Assembly (NCBI RefSeq): GCF_029867415.1
Contig: NC_081185.1
Coordinates: forward strand, 71,831,553 to 71,895,552
Direction: 5' to 3'
DNA length: 64,000 nucleotides
Origin: Vicia villosa
Taxonomy: Eukaryota > Streptophyta > Magnoliopsida > Fabales > Fabaceae
Of the stretch, positions 22,614-34,589 are shown one piece after another. The notes below the pieces were generated by a model. That model had not been told where the DNA came from and did not search any database. It saw only the letters and a program-made list of their open reading frames with translations. Position 1 is the stretch's first letter. Every line of letters starts with the position of its first letter. The translations under genes were made by a program, and so were the position numbers.

Positions 22614-23799
22614 GTAAGGGGGGGATTCTTCTCATTAACCTCTATTATGGGTTGTATGAATGATTCAATAGAGTTTGTATGTTAGGATTCCGAATTGGAT
22701 TATATGTCGGGTTTGGGGTTTTGGGGTTTATAGAACTTTGATTCAATTTAGGTTGTGAATGATGATTGGTGATGAACAATGATGTTAAGCATGATTAGAA
22801 GTATGTGGAAATGTGCAAATTATGTTGTATGTGTGGTTTATTTTTCTGAAATTCGTACTGGTATGATTTTGAGGGCATTTGGGATGCATAGAATGCTGTT
22901 TTCTGCAGGTTGGGGTTTCTGAAATCGCCGGTTCGCGCCGCGTGCACAGGGTTGGCGCCGCGAACAGGTGGGCAGAATGTCAGGATGTTGTGATACGCAC
23001 AGGTCGCGCCGCGTACCTGTGTTGGCGCCGCGAAGGCGTAACTTTTTCCTCGCTTCGCGCCGCGTGTAGATGTTTGCGCCGCGAATAGCTTGGCAGAGAG
23101 CCAAGGATTTTTGAAACGCTCAGTTCGCGCCGCGAACCAAGTTGGCGCCGCGTGCTGTTGCTGTTTGGGATTTTTTTTTTTAAAGTTTAACGATGTATAA
23201 ATTTCTAACTGTTAGTCCGTTTGATGTGTCGTTTCGAGCACGGTGAAGCTAATTAAGCGATTTACGCAATAAAATAGTGTTTTGAGTTGTGACTCGAATT
23301 TAATTTAAAACACTTGATTTAATTGGTTGTGGTGGTTTATATCGTTATTGCACCGGTTGATGATTATGATTGTTCAGTTGTTTGGTATTGATGATTAGCA
23401 TGCGGTATGTGATGCATGCATTTCATAATCATATTGTGGGTTGTATCCCTTATGGTGATGGGACAGTGGTAGCTAATTCCCATTGTGTGGAATTGGTGAG
23501 AGAAGTAGCCGAATCTTTATGGTGGTGGATCGGTGAGATGGGTTATCCCATGTTTGGTACCACATGCATTTAGTTGCATTGCATTAGGTTGTTGTGTATA
23601 ATTGTAACATGAATGGAAGTTGTCCAATGTTATAATTTGTGTGTATTTTGGTATGAATGACTGTAATTGACGAATGTTGCTATATTATCTGAATATAATT
23701 GATTTGGGTGAATAATGTATGGATGAAGTTGTATTGTTTATATTCCTATAACATTTGTTAATGCGAATGAAACTCACCCTTACTGTTGTAATTTTTCAG
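22614..23799 (+). other. Putative leader intron inside the Tekay LTR
   Basis: A donor (GAG then GTAAGG at 22614) and a polypyrimidine-led acceptor (TTTTTCAG ending 23799) enclose 1186 nt. The related LTR at 43298-45290 has GAG/GTAAGG at 43618 and CGCGCAG at 44849. The solo LTR has GGTAAGG at 47606 and CTGCAG at 49509. The common placement suggests a conserved intron in the 5' leader, but no transcript evidence is available. Confidence 0.4.
22920..23155. repeat. GCGCCGCG array in the Tekay 5' LTR
   Basis: Eight GCGCCGCG words alternate between a TTCGCGCCGCG-type and a TTGGCGCCGCG-type context, spaced about 18-45 nt apart. The surrounding LTR is AT-rich, so this is an abrupt CpG-dense island. 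The copy in the 3' LTR spans about 29313-29542. Confidence 0.95.
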
Positions 23800-24165
23800 A
23801 TTGAGGAGTAACTCGTGTACTTGGTGAGGATTAGCTCGTCAAGTAGTTTGTTAGAGTCAGTTGGGTCTGTGTCATGCTCTGGTCGTGTAACACCGGGAAC
23901 GTTATTTTAGAATTGGCTGATAAACTTCTGTTTTGTTTATGGTTTATGGTTGAATTATGAGTCTTCGACTCCAGATGTTTGATTATTCAGTTGTTAAGAA
24001 TATTCCGCTGTGTTAACATGCTACCTGAATAGTTTTTGGTTTATCGTTCCTTTATCGCATGACATGAATATTTGTTTATTTTGTTGGAGTTGTAATACCC
24101 TTCTTCATGTTTTACTCTGATTTTAATGTTAATTTTCCGCGGGATTTAGAAGGGTGTTACAATAG

Positions 24166-24177
24166 TGGTATCAGAGC
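24166..24177 (+). other. Tekay primer-binding site
   Basis: TGGTATCAGAGC, complementary to the 3' end of initiator tRNA-Met, starts four bases after the LTR end. Confidence 0.95.
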
Positions 24178-24297
24178 ATAGTCGGTCGTTTGAGTCAGAG
24201 TCTTAGTGTCGGTTAATCCTTCGTATACGATTAGTGTAAAGTTGACATTGTCGATACTTCTTGTTCTAATGAATATTGTCTGATATTTAGCAGAACA

Positions 24298-25590
24298 ATG
24301 GCCGGAAGAGGAGGAAGAAATGACGACGCGATTGCTGAGGCTCTGGGCATGATTGCTGGTGTATTAGGAGGGAATGCCAATGGAGCTGGTATTGGCGCTG
24401 ACAGGCAGCTGAACAGTTTTCAGAGGAACAATCCTCCATTGTTCAAAGGCACGCACGATCCCGAAGGCGCTCAGAGGTGGCTGAAGGAAATTGAAAGGAT
24501 CTTCAGAGTGATCGATTGTGCTGAAAATCTGAAGGTGAGGTATGGGACTCACATGCTGTCTGAAGAAGCTGATGATTGGTGGATGGCTAGTAGAGATGAA
24601 CTTGAATCTGCAGGTGTAGCGATCACTTGGGCTGTATTCAGGCGAGAATTCCTGAGGAGGTACTTTCCTGAGGATGTTCGGGGCAGAAAAGAAGTTGAGT
24701 TTTTGGAGCTGGCACAAGGTAACATGACGGTACCGGAATATGCTTCAAAGTTTGTTGAGCTGGCCAAGTACTATGTCCACTATAACAATGATGAAGCGAG
24801 CGAATTTTCGAAATGTGTTAAGTTCGAGAATGGTCTCCGTGATGAAATTAAGCAGGGAATCAGGTACCAAAGGATTCGTCGGTTTACAGATTTGGTGGAT
24901 TGTAGTAGGATCTATAAAGAGGATAACCTCAAGCTGAAGTCATCTCACTCTCGCGAGTTAGTTGACAAGAAAGGGAAGAAGCCTATGGACCGTGGTAAAC
25001 CATATGGTAGAGGTAATTATAAAGCTGGGAGTTGGAAGAAGCCTAGTGGGGGAGACTCTAGTGCTCCTGTTAAGTGCTTTAAGTGTGGGGAACCTGGACA
25101 TCGTGTTCACGAGTGCAAAAGCGAAGAGAAGAAGTGCTACAGGTGTGGTAAAGCAGGCCACATTGCTGTTGACTGCAAGGGAAGGACTGTGACTTGCTAT
25201 AACTGTGGTGAAGAAGGTCATATTAGTCCACAGTGTCCTAAGCCAAAGAAGAATCAAGCTGGGGGTAAAGTTTTCGCTTTATCAGGTTCAGAGACTACTC
25301 CAGGGGATCGATTGATTAAAGGTACGTGTTTTATCCATGGCACTCCTTTAATTGCAATAATAGATACTGGAGCAACTCACTCGTTTATTTCGTTGGATTG
25401 TGCTAAACTTATGAACTTGGAAATATCTGATATTCATGGAAGTATGATCATTGACACTCCTGCGTCGGGTTCAGTGACTACTTCGTTTGCATGTTTGAAC
25501 TGTCCAATTGATATTTTTGGTAGAGAGTTCGGAATGGACTTAGTGTGCCTTCCGTTGGAACAACTTGATGTCATCCTGGGTATGAATTAG
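24298..25590 (+). CDS. gag: Tekay gag-protease (ends at an internal TAG)
   Basis: The 430-codon frame starts MAGRGGRNDD, 120 nt after the primer site. The capsid-type retrotransposon gag domain (about residues 40-210) includes FKGTHDPEGAQRWLKEIERI. Three CCHC knuckles follow at about 258-315 (CFKCGEPGHRVHEC, CYRCGKAGHIAVDC, CYNCGEEGHISPQC). An aspartic protease has its active site at IIDTGATHSFIS near 357. The frame stops at TAG (25588-25590) just after VILGMN, where chromovirus proteases normally continue in the same frame. The adjoining pol frame has no offset, so this is a single nonsense change in a formerly continuous polyprotein. Confidence 0.9.
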   Translation: MAGRGGRNDDAIAEALGMIAGVLGGNANGAGIGADRQLNSFQRNNPPLFKGTHDPEGAQRWLKEIERIFRVIDCAENLKVRYGTHMLSEEADDWWMASRDELESAGVAITWAVFRREFLRRYFPEDVRGRKEVEFLELAQGNMTVPEYASKFVELAKYYVHYNNDEASEFSKCVKFENGLRDEIKQGIRYQRIRRFTDLVDCSRIYKEDNLKLKSSHSRELVDKKGKKPMDRGKPYGRGNYKAGSWKKPSGGDSSAPVKCFKCGEPGHRVHECKSEEKKCYRCGKAGHIAVDCKGRTVTCYNCGEEGHISPQCPKPKKNQAGGKVFALSGSETTPGDRLIKGTCFIHGTPLIAIIDTGATHSFISLDCAKLMNLEISDIHGSMIIDTPASGSVTTSFACLNCPIDIFGREFGMDLVCLPLEQLDVILGMN

Positions 25591-28500
25591 TTGCAATTTA
25601 ATCGGATTCATATCAACTGTTTCACGAAGACGGTTATTTTTCCGGAAGATGTCGGTGTTGAGGGTTTATCAATGACTGCTAGACAAGTGGATGAAGCAAT
25701 GAAGGACGGGGCTGCCGTGTTTATGTTGATTGCATCCATGGAAGTGAAGAAGAAAGTGGTGAGTAGTGATTTACCGGTAGTATGTGAATTTCCAGAAGTC
25801 TTTCCAGAAGATGTAAGAGAGTTACCGCCAGAGAGGGAGGTAGAATTTCCTATTGAGTTAGTTCCTGGAACTAGTCCGGTGTCGATGGCGCCGTATCGTA
25901 TGTCGGCATCTGAACTAACAGATTTGAAGAGTCAGCTAGAAGAGTTACTGGAAAAAGAATTCATTCGTCCTAGTGTGTTGCCGTGGGGTGCGCCGGTGTT
26001 GTTGGTAAAGAAGAAAGAAGGTTCTATGAGATTGTGTGTGGATTATAGACAGCTGAATAAAGTCACTATCAAGAATCGGTATCCATTACCGAGGATTGAT
26101 AATTTAATGGATCAATTGGTTGGTGCGAGTGTGTTCAGCAAAATTGACTTGAGGTCGGGATATCATCAGATTCGGGTGAAGACGGACGATATTCAGAAAA
26201 CGGCATTTAGAACAAGGTATGGCCATTACGAGTATACAGTGATACCATTTGGAGTAACTAATGCACCGGGAGTTTTCATGGAGTATATGAATAGGATCTT
26301 CCATCCTTACCTGGATCAGTTTGTGGTGGTATTTATCGATGATATTCTAATATATTCTAAGAGTGAGGAAGAACATGCAGAGCATCTAAGAGTGGTATTA
26401 GAACTACTGAAGGAAAAGAAACTTTATGCGAAACTGTCAAAGTGTGAGTTCTGGCTAAGTGAAGTAAGCTTTCTTGGGCATGTAATTTATAAAGAAGGTA
26501 TTGCCGTTGACCCAACGAAAGTAGAAGCAGTATCTCAATGGGAAGCTCCGAAGTCAGTTTCCGAAATCCGTAGTTTCCTTGGTCTTGCGGGCTACTATAG
26601 AAAGTTCATTGAAGGTTTTTTGAAGCTAGCGTTGCCGTTAACTAAGTTGACTAGGAAGGGTCAAGCATTCATCTGGGATTCGAAATGTGAAGAAGGATTC
26701 CAAGAGTTGAAGAAGAGGTTGACTAGTGCGCCGATCTTGATTTTGCCGAATCCGGCGGAATCTTTTATTGTATATTGTGATGCTTCGTTGTTGGGATTAG
26801 GAGGTGTACTAATGCAGAATCAACAGGTAGTTGCTTATGCGTCGAGACAACTGAAAGTGCATGAGAGAAACTATCCGACTCATGACTTAGAGTTGGCAGC
26901 AGTGGTATTTGTGTTGAAATTGTGGAGACATTATCTGTATGGTTCGAGGTTTGAAGTATTTAGTGATCACAAGAGCCTGAAGTATCTCTTTGATCAAAAA
27001 AGAGCTGAATATGAGGCAAAGAAGGTGGTTAGAGTTCCTTAAGGATTATGATTTTGGACTGAATTACCATCCGGGTAAAGCAAACGTGGTTGCCGATGCT
27101 TTGAGTAGGAAGTCCTTGCATATGTCTATGCTGATGGTAACAGAATTGGATTTAATTGAACAATTCAGAGATTTGAGTTTAGTATGCGAAGACACTCCTG
27201 TCAGTGTTAAGTTGGGAATGCTGAAGCTGACTAGTGGTATTCTGGAAGAGATTCGAGAGGGTCAGAAAGCTGATGTAGAGTTGGTGGATAAGTTGACTCT
27301 GATTAACCAAGGCAAGGGAGGTGAATTCAGAATCGATGAGAATGGTATTATGAGGTTTGGTAATCGTGTTTGTGTTCCTAATGTTTCCGAATTGAGGAAG
27401 AGTATTCTCGAAGAAGGACATCGTAGTGGATTGAGTATTCATCCTGGTGCTACCAAGATGTATCAGGATTTAAAGAAGCTGTTTTGGTGGCCTGGAATGA
27501 AAAAGGAAATAGCTGAATTTGTCTATGCCTGTTTAACTTGTCAGAAGTCGAAGATTGAGCATCAGAAACCCTATGGAGCTATGCAACCGTTATTTATTCC
27601 AGAATGGAAGTGGGATAGTATATCTATGGATTTTGTTTCTGGTTTGCCGAAGACGGTGAAGAACTATGAAGCCATTTGGGTTATTGTGGATAGGTTGACA
27701 AAGTCTGCTCATTTTATACCAATGAGGATGGATTACCCGATGGAGAAGCTTGCTCAATTGTACATTGAGAAGATAGTGAGTTTACATGGTATTCCTTCGA
27801 GTATCGTGTCAGATAGAGATCCAAGGTTTACATCCAAATTTTGGGAAGGGTTGCAGAAGGCTCTGGGTACTAAGCTGAGATTGAGTTCTGCTTATCATCC
27901 GCAGACGGATGGACAGACAGAAAGAACTATTCAATCGCTAGAAGATTTGTTGCGTGCTTGTGTGTTAGAAAAAGGTGGTACTTGGGATAGTTATCTACCC
28001 TTGATCGAATTTACCTACAATAATAGTTTTCACTCGAGTATTGGTATGGCTCCGTTTGAAGCTTTGTATGGTCGGAGGTGTAGGACGCCTTTATGTTGGT
28101 ACGAATCAGGCGAAAGTGCGGTGATTGGACCAGAGATTGTTCAAGAAACGACGGAAAAGATTAAGATGATTCAGGAGAAGATGAAGGCCTCTCAAAGTCG
28201 TCAGAAGAGTTATCATGACAAGAGACGGAGAACACTTGAGTTTCAAGAAGGGGATTACGTGTTTATGAGAGTTACTCCTATGAGTGGTATCGGACGAGCC
28301 CTAAAGTCAAGGAAGTTGACTCCGCGTTTTATTGGTCCGTTTCAGATTTCAGAAAGAGTAGGAGATGTGGCGTATCGCATTGCGTTGCCACCGACGCTTG
28401 CAAATCTGCATGATGTATTCCATGTGTTGCAGTTGAGGAAATACATTGCTGATCCGTCGCATGTGATCCAAGTGGATGATGTACAGGTGAAGGATAATCT

Positions 28501-28666
28501 GACAGTTGAAGTTCTGCCTATGAGGATTGAAGATCGGAAGGTGAAACAATTGCGTGGCAAGGAGATAGCGTTGGTCAGAGTAGCTTGGGGAGGACCAACC
28601 GGTGGAAATGTTACATGGGAATTGGAGAGCCAGATGAAGGACTCCTACCCGGAACTCTTTGCCTAA
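25591..28666 (+). pseudogene. pol: Tekay pol: RT, RNase H, integrase, chromodomain (frameshift)
   Basis: RT occupies about 25850-26450 with FIDD in [11 protein letters not shown] near 26331. RNase H follows ([15 protein letters not shown], then [10 protein letters not shown]). An A6 run at 26996-27001 marks a one-base shift; coding continues in another frame to 28666. The second frame holds the end of RNase H, the integrase zinc segment (HRSGLSIHPGATKMY, CLTCQ), the DDE core (MDFVSGLPKT, VSDRDPRFTS, YHPQTDGQTERT), and a chromodomain-like end at about 28500-28660 (RKVKQLRGKEIALVRVAW). Chromodomains of this kind are thought to steer integration to heterochromatin. All catalytic motifs remain visible. 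Confidence 0.92.
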
Positions 28667-28693
28667 GGTATGTTTTCGAGGACGAAAACTTTT

Positions 28694-28708
28694 CTAGTGG
28701 GGGAGGGT
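28694..28708 (+). other. Tekay polypurine tract
   Basis: AGTGGGGGAGGGT directly precedes the 3' LTR, the position needed to prime plus-strand synthesis. Confidence 0.85.
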
Positions 28709-30280
28709 TGTAACACCCCATAAATTTCTTTATTTAATTTAATTAATTTTTTTATTAAATAATAGAATTAATTGAATTATTTGAGAAATATGGATTGATG
28801 AGGCTATTGGGCCAGTGTCGCAAGTAGCAATTGGGGGGGGTGTCAGTTGCAAAGCCTTTTTACTAAAACAAGGTTATATTTTTCATAAAATAGAAAAGAG
28901 GAAATATTGTGAAAAGAGAACCAAAAAGTAGAAGAGAAGATTGAACGTGAAATTGGGAGAAGAGCAAGTGTGAAGAGCAAGGGCATCCAAGAATTCGACA
29001 TCGAGGTAAGAATTCTTCTCATTAACCTCTATTATGGGTTGTATGAATGATTCAATAGAGTTTGTATGTTAGGATTCCGAATTGGATTATATGTCGGGTT
29101 TGGGGTTTTGGGGTTTATAGAACTTTGATTCAATTTAGGTTGTGAATGATGATTGGTGATGAACAATGATGTTAAGCATGATTAGAAGTATGTGGAAATG
29201 TGCAAATTATGTTGTATGTGTGGTTTATTTTTCTGAAATTCGTACTGGTATGATTTTGAGGGCATTTGGGATGCATAGAATGTTGTTTTCTGCAGGTTGG
29301 GGTTTCTGAAATCGCCGGTTCGCGCCGCGTGCACAGGGTTGGCGCCGCGAACAGGTGGGCAGAATGTCAGGATGTTGTGATACGCACAGGTCGCGCCGCG
29401 TACCTGTGTTGGCGCCGCGAAGGCGTAACTTTTTCTCGCTTCGCGCCGCGTGTAGATGTTTGCGCCGCGAATAGCTTGGCAGAGAGCCAAGGATTTTTGA
29501 AACGCTCAGTTCGCGCCGCGAACCAAGTTGGCGCCGCGTGCTGTTGCTGTTTGGGATTTTTTTTTTTAAGTTTAACGATGTATAAATTTCTAATTGTTAG
29601 TCCGTTTGATGTGTCGTTTCGAGCACGGTGAAGCTAATTAAGCGATTTACGCAATAAAATAGTGTTTTGAGTTGTGACTCGAATTTAATTTAAAACACTT
29701 GATTTAATTGGTTGTGGTGGTTTATATCGTTATTGCACCGGTTGATGATTATGATTGTTCAGTTGTTTGGTATTGATGATTAGCATGCGGTATGTGATGC
29801 ATGCATTTCATAATCATATTGTGGGCTGTATCCCTTATGGTGGTGGGACAGCGGTAGCTAATTTCCATTGTGTGGAATTGGTGAGAGAAGTAGCCGAATC
29901 TTTATGGTGGTGGATCGGTGAGATGGGTTATCCCATGTTTGGTACCACATGCATTTAGTTGCATTGCATTATGTTGTTGTGTATAATTGTAACATGAATG
30001 GAAGTTGTCCAATGTTATAATTTGTGTGTATTTTGGTATGAATAACTGTAATTGACGAATGTTGCTATATTAACTGAATATAATTGATTTGAGTGAATAA
30101 TGTATGGATGAAGTTGTATTGTTTATATTCCTATAACATTTGTTAATGCGAATGAAACTCACCTTTACTGTTGTTATTTTTCAGATTGAGGAGTAACTCG
30201 TGTACTTGGTGAGGATTAGCTCGTCAAGTAGATCGTTAGAGTCAGTTGGGTCTGTGTCATGCTCTGGTCGTGTAACACCG
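28709..30280 (+). repeat. Tekay 3' LTR, part 1 (before the Tat-B insertion)
   Basis: Matches the 5' LTR from its start to GGTCGTGTAACACCG. It contains the second GCGCCGCG array (about 29313-29542) and the conserved 17-mer at 29938-29954. The donor region differs from the 5' LTR: GAGGTAAGAATTC rather than GAGGTAAGGGGGGG. Confidence 0.95.
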
Positions 30281-31081
30281 TGTTACCCTAGGTTTTCGAC
30301 TTACCAACAAATAGGCAACTGAGGCTCAAAATTGGTAATTGGGCCTCAATTTGGTAAAAAGGCCCTAAATTGGTAATTGGGCCTCAATTAAATAATTACA
30401 TTGCCATTTGGGTCGAAGTGGTTCGACTAAGTAATGCTTAGTAGTCGAAGCTGTTCGACTAGAAAGGTCATCTGAGGCTTCAACGTTCGACCAGACCTAA
30501 AGGATGCGAAGACTTAAGAATTTTGCTGCAGAAACTGAAGTGGAAGTCGAGAGGTATTAGAAGTTAAGAGGCAGTTTCAAGCAGTTTTCTGGCAGTTCTT
30601 ACAGGACGCGTGGAGGTCTCACAATTGAAGATCTTGCATGTCGAAGACACGTGTTGACTGATAACCAGTCGACCGTTAGTAGTAGTTATTTTATTTTTCT
30701 ATTTAAGCAAGTTTCATAGGAATAGTTAGGGGTCCGCATTTTCTACATAAACACAAGTAAACTCAAATCTCTGTGCAAAAATGAGTAACGAGTGCAACTT
30801 TGGAATGTACGTATGCGTACCAGTTTAATTAATGCAATCATTTTACGTTATATCTCATCTTTCAGTGCATATTTACTGCTTTTTTATTTCTTTGATTTTA
30901 CTTTAAAGCCTTTAATTTCAGTGTTTACTTTTATTTTAAAGTTACTGTTGCATTTAATACAAACCAGATACACATAATATAACAAAATAAAGCAATTAGT
31001 CCTTGAGTATTCTAGTTGATTCCGCAAAAGTAACCTTTAAAAAGGAAACTAGCGCTTGTTTACCATTTTTCTGGGTAAACA
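30281..31081 (+). repeat. Tat-B 5' LTR
   Basis: 801 bp, TGTTACCCTAGG … GGGTAAACA. It begins with a degenerate local repeat of GGTAATTGGGCCTCAATT-like words (about 30330-30385) and has several GTTCGAC motifs. A TATA-like TATTTAAG lies near 30701-30708. Confidence 0.95.
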
Positions 31082-31084
31082 AAT

Positions 31085-31102
31085 TGGCACGCCCAGTGGG
31101 AC
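31085..31102 (+). other. Tat-B primer-binding site
   Basis: TGGCACGCCCAGTGGGAC starts four bases after the LTR, at the same place and with similar sequence to Tat-A. Confidence 0.8.
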
Positions 31103-31148
31103 CCGTCAATTGCTGTTTGTTTTATATTTGTTAGTACAATAGTTATGT

Positions 31149-34100
31149 ATGATATTAAGAAGTGGTCGGAAATTAACTAACATGGCTGAAGTTAATACAA
31201 ATAATTCTGATCTTTCTGGAAATCAAGGAGGTGTTCTAACCGGAGCAACACCGCAAAATGCCGCAGATTCATCCCCAGTGGGAACAACAAATACTGGTGG
31301 ATCGACGGCAGCAATAATGGTATCATCACCAACGAATGTACGGTCACCGTTGAATCCATTACGACCGCTGTTTCATGGAATGATGCCTCCACCAGGTTTT
31401 AACCCTCAGTTTGGAATGCCCACGTCTATGATGCAAGGTTTGCACACAAATCCTTCATTATATTCTGACAGCATAATGGCTACAAGCACATCAAATCCAG
31501 GGGGTCGACCTATAGGCATAGGATATAATCACCAGGTTTTGCCATCTTTAAGTACTACGTCAATGTTGTCAATTCGACAACAAATGGACGAAAGTAATCA
31601 TGAAATGGTGAATGCCCTTACTCAACAAATGGGAACTGTTTTTACTCCCATGATAAATAACACGAATCAAAGTTATGAAATATTGGCGGGACAAATGGCC
31701 AGAATCGCAGATTTCTTTGGAGCGCCCCCACAACCAAACCTTTCGACTACTCAAGGGTCGAATGTGAGAGGGGTCGAACCTATAGGACAAGGAGATCAAA
31801 TTGAGCAAGAGATCCCTAGAATAGTACAAAGGCATCAAGATGCTGACCAGGTTCTTAGGAACATCCAGCAAGATGTCAATATTGGACACAATAATATCTC
31901 TAATGTAGTTGAACAAATCTTAGTTCAGAAAGGAATAAATGTAGGTTTGCATAGACCAAATTTCGTTTCCCCGCTGTCAGAATATGTAAGGCAGACAGAA
32001 TTGCCTAGGGGGTGGAAAGTCCCAAAATTCACCAAATTTGCTGGTGAGACTGGCGAGTCGACAGTCGAACATATTGCTAGGTTCCAGACAGAGGCTGGAG
32101 AAATAGCAAACAATGAAAATCTAAAGATGAAGTATTTTCCAAGTTCTTTAACGAAAAACGCATTTACTTGGTTCACGACCTTATCTCCCCAATCTTTGTT
32201 CTCATGGAACCAATTAGAACGATTGTTTCATGAACAATTTTATATGGGACAGTCGAAAATCAGCTTGAAAGAATTGGCTGGAGTTAGGCGAAAGGGTACA
32301 GAACCAGTCGATGACTATCTAAACCGTTTTAGGTTACTGAAAGCTAGATGTTTTACACAAATTCCTGAACATGAGTTAGTCGAAATGGCTGCAGGTGGGT
32401 TAGATTATTCCATAAGGAAAAAATTAGACACCCAACATTTGAGAGACATGGCACAACTGGCAGATAGAGTACGCCAGGTCGAAAGGCTAAAAGCTGAAAA
32501 AGCCAGAGCTGGTAAATATCATAAGAAAGAAAAAATAGCTTATGTTACTACAAGTGAGTTCGACTCTAATAGCGACGGTGAATACGAAGAGGGAGAGGTC
32601 AACGTGGCTGAATTAAAGCCAGGACCACCATATATCTGTAAATTGCTTAAACCTTCAAAAGATAAAAATCTGGTTGAAAGTAAGAATGAAAATTTTTCTA
32701 GTAAAACGTATTCATTTGATATAACAAAATGTGATGAAATATTTGATTTGTTGGTTTCTGATGGGCAAATCATAGTACCCCCGGGACTTAAAAATCCTCC
32801 TCTTGAACAAAAGAAAAAAAGAGGATTTTGTAAATTTCATAATTTCTTGGGTCATAAAACTTCTCAATGTGTCCTTTTCAGGGATTTAGTGCAAAAAGCT
32901 TTGAAAGAAGGAAGGTTACAGTTTGGAGAAAAGCCAAAGTCATCAATGCAAGTTGATACTGATCCTTTGCAAGTCGAAGAGGCTCACTATACTAAGCTTG
33001 CTGATGTGATGATGGTCGAGACTACTGATGGTTTCGTTAGAAAGCAAAACGGCGCTACTGATGGCAAAGTTTTGAACATGGTTTATCCTGAACCAAAAGA
33101 GAGTCTTTTGAAATTCCTTGAGAGATGCCACAATAACAACTCTCAAGTTGGATTATGCCCAAGGTGTGATGCTGTTTTCAATGTCGATGCTGCAAACAAA
33201 GTGAGGTTCGACCCTCGTCGAGGCAAGAATCGTCAATTCATGTATACAGGAGAAAACAGTGGTCGAAGGGCTGGAGAATACAGGAAGATGTTTGAAAAAC
33301 CAAGGACTTTCCGTCCTAAGACGGATGTCCCTGAAGACAAATGGGTGAAACCCATTAACTTCAGAGGTAAACGTCCAGAATGGCAGATTTAAGGCGATGG
33401 AACCAATGCTGAAGGTTCTTGGACTGATAGTGGATCTAAAAGAAAAGATTACATATCTCCAAACTACAAAGGAAAGAACCCCATGACTCGAACGCAGTGG
33501 AGACGTTACCAAAGAAGCCACAAGAATGGACAAGAAGGTTCGAAAATGGTGCAGGCAGGATTTTCTCACCTTCAGTCAAAACCTTTTCACAGGAAGTTGA
33601 CTGAAGAACAGGCTAAAATAGCAAATGAAAGATTAGCTGCTGGGATGATCCTAGGAAAGAAACTCATCAAAGAGCTAGTTGATGATGATGCTCCGGCTCT
33701 CAATACGGGGAAAGAGCCTGAATATTCTCCACTGTCGGACGAAGAGGTCGACGACAACTTTGACATAGAGTCAGATGAGTTGCTAATCGACTGTGGAATT
33801 GTCTCTGTACTTCCAGCAGAGTTCGACAGAGTATCTGAGGTATCTGAGAACGAAGACGATTTTCTTCCTGACGAGAATGTGGAAGAAACACCTGTCTGTT
33901 ACTATGTAATGGAAAAAGGGGTGGTAGAAGAGAAAAAGGTTGTGTTCGAGAGGCCAGGTCGAGGAATGATGTATCATTTGAAGCCTTTATTCATAAGGGC
34001 GAAAGTGGATGGTGTTCCAATAAACAAAGTGTTTGTCGATGGTGGGGCTGCTGTAAACTTAATGCCCTATTCTTCACTTCAGAAAGTGGGAAAGTCTGAT

Positions 34101-34589
34101 AAAGACTTAAGACCCCATAATATGGTACTGTCAAATTATGAGGGCAAGACAAGTGGAATACTTGGAGTAATTCAAGTAAAACTAGTTGTTGGTTCGTCTG
34201 TCAGGTCAACCGTCTTCATGGTGATTGCATCGCAGGCAAATTTTAAACTGCTGTTGGGTCGAGAATGGATCCATGGTATTGGGGCAGTTCCTTCCACCTT
34301 ACATCAACGTGTGGCCATTTGGAGGTCAGATGGTATAGTGGAGAATATTGAAGCCGACCAAAGTTATTACAAAACTGAAAGTGGTCGCAGACACTTCGAC
34401 CAGCATTTGGCAAATGTAGCTCCTTGCTACAAAGCAGAAGATGTATATCCTTCTGATGAAAGTGTGTCTAAGTATCTGAACTTAGACCCAAATTATGGTT
34501 TCATTTGGAATAAAGAAGATCCTAATGAACCATTGAACCATGAAAGTCCTCCAAAGCAGAGGACAACAATCAAAGACGATGACCACTGA
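31149..34589 (+). pseudogene. gag: Tat-B gag-protease with one nonsense codon
   Basis: The frame starts MILRSGRKLTN and resembles Tat-A gag throughout: a low-complexity N-terminus, [41 protein letters not shown], and one LCPRC motif near 33155 (Tat-A has two CPRC motifs). A TAA at 33390-33392 interrupts it; the same frame then continues to the protease ([11 protein letters not shown] near 34038, [10 protein letters not shown] near 34250) and ends at 34589. The part overlapping pol (34540-34589) mirrors the gag/pol overlap in Tat-A. Confidence 0.9.

Larger units (their letters stand above)
22320..24161 (+). repeat. Tekay 5' LTR
   Basis: 1842 bp, TGTAACACCCC … GGGTGTTACA, whose ends form a TGTAACACCC inverted repeat. 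It contains a TATA-like AT block (22484-22502), a purine-rich segment ending at a GAG/GTAAGG splice-donor match (22614), an eightfold GCGCCGCG array (22920-23155), a conserved 17-mer (23553-23569), and a TTTTTCAG acceptor match (23799). Confidence 0.95.

Noticed and set aside
22838..23104. Frames across the GCGCCGCG array (also 29182-29631)
   Set aside because: They arise from the repeat and are present only because both LTRs share the sequence; there is no codon pattern or domain.
23370..23573. 67-codon frame in both Tekay LTRs
   Set aside because: It lies in LTR non-coding sequence, is not kept in the two related LTRs, and contains the conserved 17-mer at its end.
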